Assembly (NCBI GenBank): GCA_023437755.1
Contig: JAEZFJ010000207.1
Span: forward strand, 1-6,617
Direction of reading: 5' to 3'
DNA: 6,617 nucleotides
Source of the DNA: Pseudomonadota bacterium
GTDB taxonomy: Bacteria; Pseudomonadota; Alphaproteobacteria; Rhizobiales; Devosiaceae
Shown here: piece after piece, positions 1-5,876 of the stretch
How the letters are laid out: each line of letters starts with the position of its first letter
Numbering within the stretch: position 1 is the first letter of the stretch
The notes under the pieces: model-generated
Databases searched by the model: none
What the model was told of the DNA's origin: nothing
What the model saw: only the letters and a program-made list of their open reading frames with translations
Position numbers and translations under genes: made by a program

Positions 1-16
1 GGACTAGGCGCTCGCC

Positions 17-493
17 ATGGAACAGATCGAACTCCGTGCCGCCGCCCCGGATCAAAAGCGGCTCATCGCCAACCTCATCCAGCTCTACCTCCATGACATG
101 ACGGAGTTCATGCCATTCCCGGTCGGCGCGGATGGTCGTTTCGAATACGGGTTCTTGGACCGTTTCTGGCGCTTCCCTTATCTGATCACGGCGGGCGAAG
201 AGCTCGCCGGCTTCGCCTTGGTGATCGACGACTGTCCGCTGACCGGTGCCAACCCTTGCTGGTTCATGGCCGAGTTCTTCGTACTACGGGCATACCGGCA
301 CCGCGGCGTTGGAGGCACGGCAGTGAGACAGGCGCTGGCTCTGCACCCGGGCCAGTGGCATCTCGGCGTGCCGCATGCCAACCGCGCCGCTCAAGGGTTC
401 TGGGGCAGGGCGCTGTCGGTTCATCGTCCAACGACTACCGACCTCCAGCATGAAGGCGATCACTGGCGCCTCCACGCTTTCCAGGTTCTCTGA
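17..493 (+). CDS. GNAT-family N-acetyltransferase
   Basis: This 158-residue protein is a single-domain cytoplasmic acetyltransferase of the GNAT superfamily, which moves an acetyl group from acetyl-CoA to an amine. The substrate cannot be read from the sequence. The acetyl-CoA pyrophosphate loop is visible as R94-H-R-G-V-G99, matching the Q/RxxGxG/A pattern, and it follows the usual beta strand (MAEFFVL, 84-90). A motif-B-like segment, VPHANRAAQGFW (118-129), resembles the NxxAxxFW helix near the GNAT C-terminus. The length is normal for the family. The ATG at 17 is preferred because an AGG (6-8) lies 8 bases upstream. A TAG at 5-7 overlaps that site and might be the stop of an upstream gene outside the window. 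The gene converges on the RND permease gene, with a hairpin between them. Family assignment is firm; any specific activity (antibiotic, ribosomal protein or small amine) is unknown. Confidence 0.9.
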   Translation: MEQIELRAAAPDQKRLIANLIQLYLHDMTEFMPFPVGADGRFEYGFLDRFWRFPYLITAGEELAGFALVIDDCPLTGANPCWFMAEFFVLRAYRHRGVGGTAVRQALALHPGQWHLGVPHANRAAQGFWGRALSVHRPTTTDLQHEGDHWRLHAFQVL

Positions 494-500
494 ATACCAC

Positions 501-524
501 AAGACCCGCATCGCTGCGGGCCTT
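501..524. terminator. Probable terminator hairpin between convergent genes
   Basis: A perfect 6-bp GC-rich stem, CCCGCA (505-510) and TGCGGG (515-520), encloses the tetraloop TCGC. After one A/C mismatch the stem extends by AAG (501-503) pairing with CTT (522-524). It starts 8 bases after the acetyltransferase stop and lies 31 bases downstream of the permease stop on the other strand, so it could serve both. Neither side has a long U tract: the plus side continues CCTTGCTCATTCATT and the minus side TCTTGTGGTATT. Termination efficiency is therefore uncertain, though the position is right. Confidence 0.55.
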
Positions 525-554
525 GCTCATTCATTCACCAGCGGCTGCGAAAAC

Positions 555-3500
555 CTACTCCGCCGCCTCCGGCCGCCCGCCGCGATCGTTCTCGCCTCCG
601 GGGACGTCCTTGCTGACGATGTAGCGTTTGGACCCGTCCGCATCGGCGGGGATCTCCACCGCCATGCCGTCGAACCCGGCCGGCGCGGTTGCATAGGCAG
701 GCTGGCGACCGCGTCCGCTGACCCAGCGGCCGAGGCGGGCGAAGGCCGAGCCGATGCCCTTGATCTGTCCCAACACCACGCTCGGGGCGGTGATCATCAC
801 CGGCACCATCACCAGGGTCAGCGCCGTCGAGAAGAACAGGCCCGACACCAGCGCCGCCGACAGGTGGATGAACCACGATCCGGCGAGGCCACCGATCACG
901 ATCTCGCGGCGGATGAAGTCGAACTCCACATTCGCCCACATTGGGATCACGCCCAACGCGGTCAGGAATGCGGTGAGCAGCACCGGCCGCACTCGCTGTG
1001 CGGCGGTCAGCAGCAGCGACTTGATCGGCTCCACCCCGTGGTGGCGGTTGTAGTCATTGTAGGTGTCGCTCAGCACGATGCCGTTCTTCACCACGATGCC
1101 CGCCAGCGCCACGATGCCGAGGCCGGTCATGATCGCCGAGAAGCTCATGCCGGTCAGCAGCATGCCGAGCAGCACGCCCGCCACGCTCATGATCACCGTC
1201 GTAAGCGTTACCAGCACCTGGTAGAAGCTGTTGTACTCGAGCAGCAGGATGAAGAAGATCAGGAACATCGCCATGCCGAAGGCCTGCACGATGAAGGCAT
1301 TGGCATCGCCCATCTGCTCCTCGGCACCAGTGAAGGCGACGTTGATCGTCTCCGGGAACGACTGTTCCCCGATCCAGGCCTGCAACTCGCGCACCTTGTC
1401 GGCAGCGTAGACACCTTCCGGCAGTCCCGTCAGCCCGGCAGCCACGGCCATCACATAGACCTGATTGCGGCGCTCGATATTGGCCACTTTCGGCACCGGC
1501 GTCCGATCAATGAAGTTGGCCACCGGGATCATGCCCTGTGTGGTGGCGATCCGCATCGAGTCGAGGGCGTCGAAGGTGCGCTCCTCTTGCGGCAGGCGGA
1601 CCTTGATATCGAGTTCGTCGCCGGTGGTGGCATCGCGATAGGTACCGAGGTTCACGCCCGAAGTGATGAGCTGCACATAGGGCGCGAGCTCACGCACGCC
1701 GATCCCGTACTTGGCCGCTTCCACTCGGTCGATGGTGATCTGCCAGTCGATGCCGGGGGAGGGGCGTCCGTCCTCGAGGTCCACTGTCTCCGGCCAGCTG
1801 GCCAGATGGTTGCGGATCGCGGTGACGGTCGGCACCAGGTCGTCGTAGTTCGTGGACTCCACGCGGATGTTGATGTCCTTGCCGGCAGGCGGGCCATTCT
1901 CGGCCGCCAGCACCTGCACATCGAGGCCGGCAATGTTGGCAACGCGTCCGCGGATATCGGCGAAGATCTGCTCTGCCGGCACGCGGTGGTTCCAGTTCAC
2001 CAACTGCAGCTGGAAGTTGCCGATGGTGTCCGGCGGGGTCGAGCCGAAGGCACCGGTCGAGCCGAACTGCATGATCACGTCCTGCACGCCCTGGACCTGC
2101 AGGATCTCCTGCTCGACCTCGATCAGCATGTCGCGGATCTCTTCGGGCGAGTAGTTGCCGCGGCCCACCACGGCCACCGTCGCATATTCCGGCTCTGAGG
2201 CAGGGAAGGCTTCAGAGCCGGTCGGGTTGGTGGCATAGGTGTAGAAGATGCCGCCGATAATGCCGAAGCCCACGATCAGCGTCGGTATCGGCCAGCGCAG
2301 CAGCACGTCAAGAACGCGTACATAGATCCCGGTCAGCCCACCCACCTTCTTGGTGTCGAACTTGTCCGGGTACATCACGATGTCTGCCTTGGCCTTCGCC
2401 TTCTCGTCCACATGGGTCGAGGCGATGACCGCACCGATCACCGGCATGAAGATCAGCGCGGAGATCAGTGACGCCACCATGACGATGATCACGATGATCG
2501 GGAGGTAGCTCATGAACTTGCCGATGATGCCCGGCCAGAACAGCAGCGGCACGAAGGCACCAAGCGTCGTGGCGGTCGCACCCACCACCGGCACGAACAT
2601 CTTGCGCACCGCAAGGATGAACGCCTCCTTCTTGGAGACGCCTTCCTGCAGCTTTCGTTCGGCGTATTCCACCACCACCACAGGGTCGTCCACCAGCACG
2701 CCCACGGCGATGACAAGGCCGAACATCACCATCATGTTGATGCTCATGCCCAGCGTCTGCGCCACCAGGAACGCCATCATGAACGACAGCGGAATGGACA
2801 GGCCGATCATCAGCGCCGGCCGCACACCCAGGGTCGCCACGCTGGTGATCAGCACCAGCGCCACGGCGGTCAGCACCGCCGCTTCCAGCGACCGGAACAG
2901 TTGCGTGGTGGTGTCGGCCTGGTCGAGGAAGTACGAGTACGAAACCCCGTTCGGCCAGTCCCTGGCGGCCTCTTCCGTGGCAGCGCGCACCTTGTCCGAA
3001 ACGTCGATGACGTTGGTGCCGAGCTTCTTGGAAATGCCCAGGATCAGGGCCGGGGAGCCGTTCACTTGCGTATATTCGGTGGCATCCGCCAGCGTACGGG
3101 TGATTGTTGCCACGTCGCCGAAGGTGACCACGGTGTTGCCATCGGTCTTCAGCGGCAGGCTGTAGACGTCCTCGGCCGTGGTGATCAGGCCAGGCACTTC
3201 GATGTTGAACGAGCCATTGCCGGTGTTGAGCGTACCGCCCGGCACCACCATGTTGTTGCGCGCCAGTGCGTCGAACAGCTGTCCCGCGGTAAGCCCGTAG
3301 GCCTCCAGCCGCAGCAGGTCGATGCGGACTTCGAGTTGCTCCTTGCGGGCACCGGACAGCACCGCTTCGCGCACTTCCGGAATGGCTTCAAGCCGGTCCT
3401 GCAACTGCTCGGCCCGGCGCACCAGTTCCTTTTCCGGCGCGGAGCCATAGACCGCGACCGAGATGATCGGCATGCCGACGAGATCGACTTCGTGCACGCT

Positions 3501-3881
3501 CGGATCTTTGGCGTCCTCCGGCAGCTTGGCCCGGATGGCGTCCATGCGCGCGCGGGTGTCCTGAAGCGCCTGGTCCTTGTCCGCATTGATGTCGAACTCG
3601 AGGAACACTGAGGCATGGCCGGTGGTCGAGGTCGAACTGATGTTGACCAGGTTCGGCAGGTTGGCAAGTTCCTCCTCGGCCGGCTTGGCGAGCAGGTTCT
3701 CGGCATCCTTGGGCGACACGCCCGTCTGGTTGATTGAGACGTACAGATACGGCACGTCGATGGCCGGGAAGCTCTCCTTGGGCAGCGATAGATAGGCCGC
3801 CGTCCCCGCCCCGAGCATGATGACCATGATCGTCAGGACGACCCTGGGCATCCTCAGCACTTTTTCGATGAAATCGAGCAT
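555..3881 (-). CDS. RND-superfamily efflux transporter permease subunit (AcrB-like)
   Basis: This 1108-residue inner-membrane protein is a proton-driven RND (HAE-type) drug exporter that works as a trimer with a periplasmic adaptor and an outer-membrane channel. Its plan is the usual duplicated one: TM1 at about 13-31, a porter domain at about 32-330, TM2-TM6 at about 334-488, TM7 at about 531-549, a second porter domain at about 550-860, and TM8-TM12 at about 864-1030. The TM4 relay GVLVDDP has D398 and D399. TM10 has K932 in VKNG, and R965 lies in the RVRP segment before TM11; these correspond to AcrB D407, D408, K940 and R971. A cytoplasmic tail of about 75 residues follows TM12. The start at 3881 is preferred over an in-frame ATG at 3959 because MLDFIEKVLRMP is the usual RND N-terminus and AGGA (3893-3890) sits 8 bases upstream; the upstream ATG lies inside the adaptor gene. 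It begins 10 bases after the adaptor stop. Substrates are unknown. Confidence 0.97.
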   Translation of the reverse strand: MLDFIEKVLRMPRVVLTIMVIMLGAGTAAYLSLPKESFPAIDVPYLYVSINQTGVSPKDAENLLAKPAEEELANLPNLVNISSTSTTGHASVFLEFDINADKDQALQDTRARMDAIRAKLPEDAKDPSVHEVDLVGMPIISVAVYGSAPEKELVRRAEQLQDRLEAIPEVREAVLSGARKEQLEVRIDLLRLEAYGLTAGQLFDALARNNMVVPGGTLNTGNGSFNIEVPGLITTAEDVYSLPLKTDGNTVVTFGDVATITRTLADATEYTQVNGSPALILGISKKLGTNVIDVSDKVRAATEEAARDWPNGVSYSYFLDQADTTTQLFRSLEAAVLTAVALVLITSVATLGVRPALMIGLSIPLSFMMAFLVAQTLGMSINMMVMFGLVIAVGVLVDDPVVVVEYAERKLQEGVSKKEAFILAVRKMFVPVVGATATTLGAFVPLLFWPGIIGKFMSYLPIIVIIVMVASLISALIFMPVIGAVIASTHVDEKAKAKADIVMYPDKFDTKKVGGLTGIYVRVLDVLLRWPIPTLIVGFGIIGGIFYTYATNPTGSEAFPASEPEYATVAVVGRGNYSPEEIRDMLIEVEQEILQVQGVQDVIMQFGSTGAFGSTPPDTIGNFQLQLVNWNHRVPAEQIFADIRGRVANIAGLDVQVLAAENGPPAGKDINIRVESTNYDDLVPTVTAIRNHLASWPETVDLEDGRPSPGIDWQITIDRVEAAKYGIGVRELAPYVQLITSGVNLGTYRDATTGDELDIKVRLPQEERTFDALDSMRIATTQGMIPVANFIDRTPVPKVANIERRNQVYVMAVAAGLTGLPEGVYAADKVRELQAWIGEQSFPETINVAFTGAEEQMGDANAFIVQAFGMAMFLIFFILLLEYNSFYQVLVTLTTVIMSVAGVLLGMLLTGMSFSAIMTGLGIVALAGIVVKNGIVLSDTYNDYNRHHGVEPIKSLLLTAAQRVRPVLLTAFLTALGVIPMWANVEFDFIRREIVIGGLAGSWFIHLSAALVSGLFFSTALTLVMVPVMITAPSVVLGQIKGIGSAFARLGRWVSGRGRQPAYATAPAGFDGMAVEIPADADGSKRYIVSKDVPGGENDRGGRPEAAE

Positions 3882-3889
3882 GGCGAGCG

Positions 3890-3894
3890 TCCTA
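3890..3894 (-). promoter_or_regulatory. Permease ribosome binding site overlapping adaptor stop codon
   Basis: On the minus strand the adaptor stop codon TAG (3894-3892) forms part of TAGGA, giving an AGGA Shine-Dalgarno core 8 bases before the permease ATG at 3881. This supports the chosen start and suggests that ribosomes finishing the adaptor re-initiate on the permease. It is read directly from sequence; coupling itself is inferred. Confidence 0.75.
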
Positions 3895-5178
3895 GCTGGC
3901 GGAGGTTTCGGTAGTCGTTTCGGACTCTGTTGCCTCCGCGGCGCTGGCTGCGGTTGCATTCACGGCCTGGCCGGACGTCACGTTTTCCTGGCCCACGGTG
4001 ATCACCTGGGTGATTGGCGGGAGCCCGGTCACCCAGACGCCCTGGCGGGTGTCGCTGACGATGGTCACCGCATGGAAGGCGACCTTGCCGTCTTCAACCG
4101 TGCGCACCCCAAGGAGACCCTCGTCGTCCAGGGTCAGCACCGACTGCGGCAGCAGGTGCCCCGGTGCGGTGCCGATGTTGACGATCGCTTCGGCGGTCAC
4201 GCCGTCACGGATGGCAAAATCGCTGTTCGGAATCTCGATCTCGACGGGGAAGGCGCGCGTGGCGTTGTCGGCTTGCGAAGCAATATAGGTGACCTTGCCG
4301 TCGACCTGTTGGCCGGTGACGGTCTTGATGCTGGCCTCGAGGCCCAGCTTGGCAAGGCCGATATGAGCCTCGGGCACCATCCCTGTGAACACAATGGGAT
4401 CGAGCTGGATGATGGTGGCGCACGGTGCGCCGGCAGCCAGCATCGAGCCGGCGACAGCGACCGGGTCCTGCACCAACCCGTCCACCTTGGCCTTGATTTC
4501 GGTGCGGGCCAGTTCGGCCTTGGCGTTGTCGAGCCCGGCTTCGGCCGCGCGGACCTGCGCTTCGGCACCACTCAGCGCGACCTGCAGTTGCGAGGCCGTA
4601 TTGGCTGGCGCCAGACCGCGGTCGCGCAGGCTGGCGTTGGTTTCCACATCGGTTTGCGCCTGTTGCAGGCCGGCCTGGGCCTGCAGCAGGCTGGCTTCAG
4701 CCTGGGCCACCGCGGCTGCGCGCGTGCCTTGGTCGAGCGTGCACAACAGGTCACCCGCTGCAACGCGCTCCCCCTTGGTCACATGCACCGTCTCTACGGT
4801 ACCGGCGGTTTCAGCAACCGCCGTCACGACCGACTTGGCTTGGGTGCGGCCGCGCAGCGGCACTTCGATCGGCATTGCCTGTGCTGTGTAGATCACCGTC
4901 CGCACGTCCTGCAGCGGCTCTTCCGATTGCGCGGATTGATTGCGCTGGGCGATGGTCAGGCTGGGGTCGTCGGCGGGGGCTTCATGCTGTGCCAGCAGGC
5001 CGGCATTTTCCAGTTGGCCCGCAAGCGGGCCGTGCTCTTCGCCTTCGATCACCGAAATGATCGGCTTCTCCCCATTGCCCGGACCTTGCCCGCCCTGAAC
5101 CAGGGTGCCGGTTGCAAACCAGGCCGCCGCAAGCAGCAGAATGCTCAAGGCCAGTCCGTAAGAAAACACTGCACGCAT
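3892..5178 (-). CDS. Efflux RND transporter periplasmic adaptor subunit (membrane fusion protein)
   Basis: This 428-residue protein is the periplasmic adaptor that would join the RND permease to an outer-membrane channel. An N-terminal hydrophobic segment (about 6-24) with no lipobox cysteine suggests an inner-membrane anchor or signal peptide. Residues 27-95 form a polar, Gly/Pro/Glu-rich linker. The first lipoyl half is at about 120-149 (ETAGTVETVHVTKGERVAAG), followed by an Ala/Gln/Glu-rich alpha-helical hairpin (about 152-227) and the second lipoyl half (KAKVDGLV onward, 229-258). A beta-barrel follows, with the family hallmark NATRAFPVEIEIPN (305-318), then a membrane-proximal domain to about 405. 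The C-terminus is a low-complexity Ala/Ser/Thr/Glu tail (404-428). The start at 5178 is chosen because MRAVFSYGLALSILLLAAAW gives a clean export signal and AAGGGG lies upstream. The in-frame ATG at 5313 would put an overlapping, non-signal-like leader inside the regulator gene. It lies 17 bases after the regulator gene and 10 before the permease. Confidence 0.95.
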   Translation of the reverse strand: MRAVFSYGLALSILLLAAAWFATGTLVQGGQGPGNGEKPIISVIEGEEHGPLAGQLENAGLLAQHEAPADDPSLTIAQRNQSAQSEEPLQDVRTVIYTAQAMPIEVPLRGRTQAKSVVTAVAETAGTVETVHVTKGERVAAGDLLCTLDQGTRAAAVAQAEASLLQAQAGLQQAQTDVETNASLRDRGLAPANTASQLQVALSGAEAQVRAAEAGLDNAKAELARTEIKAKVDGLVQDPVAVAGSMLAAGAPCATIIQLDPIVFTGMVPEAHIGLAKLGLEASIKTVTGQQVDGKVTYIASQADNATRAFPVEIEIPNSDFAIRDGVTAEAIVNIGTAPGHLLPQSVLTLDDEGLLGVRTVEDGKVAFHAVTIVSDTRQGVWVTGLPPITQVITVGQENVTSGQAVNATAASAAEATESETTTETSAS

Positions 5179-5191
5179 TTGTTGTTGTTCG

Positions 5192-5198
5192 CCCCTTA
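5192..5198 (-). promoter_or_regulatory. Adaptor ribosome binding site overlapping regulator stop codon
   Basis: On the minus strand the regulator stop TAA (5198-5196) runs into GGGG, giving TAAGGGG with an AAGGGG Shine-Dalgarno-like core. The spacing to the adaptor ATG at 5178 is 13 bases, longer than ideal, and the spacer is a repetitive AAC stretch (GAACAACAACAA). It supports the adaptor start and suggests coupling to regulator translation. Confidence 0.6.
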
Positions 5199-5744
5199 TT
5201 CCGCCGCAGCCTTCTTTGGCTCTGCTCTCGCCATCGTGATCAGTTCGTGCATATGGGAACGCATGTATTGCTCCGCAACACCCAGCACGGTGCGTCCGTA
5301 ATCCACCACCCACTTGTCAGCCGGTGTCAGTTGGCGATCGCAGGCTGCGGTTTCGAGCGACTTGATTCCCTCGGCGAGCTTTTCGAGTTGTTCCCCGATG
5401 CGGCTTTCCACCAGTTCCGACGGCAGGATATGGGCAAAGCGCGCAAACAGCAGGAAGGGGCTGCGGAACACGTCGTTGCCCAGTGGCTCGCCCAGTTCGA
5501 CCACGAAAGCCTCCCGCCCGGCGTCCGTGATGGAATAGACTTTCTTGGCCGGCTTTCCGTCCTGCTGCTCCGTCCGGCTCGTCACCAGTCCCTCGGTCTC
5601 GAGCCGCGCCAGGGCCGGGTAGATCGAGCCAAAGCTGGCGTCAACGAAATAGGCGCATTCACCTTCCACGCACAGCCGCCGGATGTCGTAGCCGGTCGCT
5701 TCTCCGTCATAGAGAATGGATAGGCAGAGGGTGCGGACGTTCAT
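5196..5744 (-). CDS. PadR-family transcriptional regulator
   Basis: This 182-residue protein is a PadR-type regulator, a winged-helix DNA-binding dimer that usually represses an adjacent gene and often its own. The N-terminal wing-helix covers about 1-85: LCLSILYDGEATGYDIRR (6-23) is the typical first helices, FGSIYPALARLETEGLV (38-54) is the recognition-helix region conserved in PadR proteins, and KKVYSITDAGREAF (67-80) is the wing. The remainder (about 95-175) is mostly helical and fits the Vir_act_alpha_C-type dimerisation domain. The start at 5744 (MNVRTLCLSIL) matches the family N-terminus; an in-frame ATG at 5765 would add seven residues, and neither start has a strong Shine-Dalgarno site. 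It is the first gene of the cluster with the adaptor and permease, so it most likely controls the pump. Repression, with relief by a small ligand, is inferred from known PadR-controlled efflux operons. Confidence 0.93.
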   Translation of the reverse strand: MNVRTLCLSILYDGEATGYDIRRLCVEGECAYFVDASFGSIYPALARLETEGLVTSRTEQQDGKPAKKVYSITDAGREAFVVELGEPLGNDVFRSPFLLFARFAHILPSELVESRIGEQLEKLAEGIKSLETAACDRQLTPADKWVVDYGRTVLGVAEQYMRSHMHELITMARAEPKKAAAE

Positions 5745-5775
5745 GGCGCGCAAAATCCCGGGCATATACTGGTTC

Positions 5776-5798
5776 GATATATACTCGGGCTATATATC
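5776..5798. promoter_or_regulatory. Putative PadR operator: perfect AT-rich inverted repeat
   Basis: GATATATA (5776-5783) and TATATATC (5791-5798) form a perfect 8-bp inverted repeat around the 7-bp spacer CTCGGGC, 32 bases upstream of the regulator ATG. It stands out as an AT-rich island in a GC-rich window. A further ATATACT at 5764-5770 repeats directly the one at 5779-5785 and may be an extra half-site. PadR proteins commonly bind dyads made of AT-rich half-sites in their own promoters, so autoregulation is the simplest reading. No binding evidence exists here. Confidence 0.6.
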
Positions 5799-5817
5799 CG
5801 GTGTTGGAGCGCAGCAA
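5789..5817 (-). promoter_or_regulatory. Possible sigma-70 promoter of the efflux operon
   Basis: On the minus strand, TTGCTG (5817-5812) and TATAGC (5794-5789) are separated by 17 bases, a reasonable housekeeping -35/-10 pair. An overlapping TATATA (5796-5791) would give a 15-base spacer. Transcription would begin near 5782, inside the inverted repeat, so a bound regulator would cover the -10 element and start site. The match is modest, and alternating TA sequence makes the exact -10 ambiguous. Confidence 0.4.
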
Positions 5818-5824
5818 GGGAATG

Positions 5825-5848
5825 CTGCTCACGCTCTTGTCAGAGCAG
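5825..5848. other. Weak hairpin downstream of cysQ (possible terminator)
   Basis: CTGCTC (5825-5830) pairs with GAGCAG (5843-5848) around a 12-base loop. An alternative nested stem, GCTCT (5833-5837) with AGAGC (5842-5846), has a 4-base loop. The two are mutually exclusive. The site lies 28 bases past the cysQ stop on the minus strand, where a terminator would be expected, but no U tract follows. It may be only a partial barrier, or chance. Confidence 0.25.
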
Positions 5849-5876
5849 TTAAGCACTGGTTGCATGGCTGCCGCGG

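Noticed and set aside
375..2198. Plus-strand open frame of 607 codons opposite the permease gene
   Set aside because: It is His/Arg/Asp-rich with no recognisable domain, overlaps the end of the acetyltransferase gene, and lies antisense to a clearly conserved RND gene. Long antisense open frames are expected in high-GC coding DNA.
2461..2510. Repeated GATGATC-like units as a possible repeat element
   Set aside because: They encode the Ile/Val/Met-rich membrane helix of the permease, so codon use explains the repetition.
2901..3611. Plus-strand open frame of 236 codons opposite the first permease porter domain
   Set aside because: It has no recognisable motif and sits wholly antisense to conserved porter-domain sequence.
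3882..3959. Upstream in-frame ATG for the permease at 3959
   Set aside because: It would add 26 Pro/Arg/Gln-rich residues encoded inside the adaptor gene, and such a leader is foreign to RND N-termini. The ATG at 3881 has a well-spaced AGGA.
3817..5301. Plus-strand open frame of 494 codons opposite the adaptor gene
   Set aside because: The composition is Gly/His/Arg-rich with no family pattern, and it spans the adaptor plus parts of both neighbours. It is best explained as a shadow of the minus-strand genes.
5179..5313. Upstream in-frame ATG for the adaptor at 5313
   Set aside because: It would place 45 Cys/Gly/Arg-rich residues ahead of the export signal and overlap the regulator gene. The start at 5178 yields a normal hydrophobic N-terminus.
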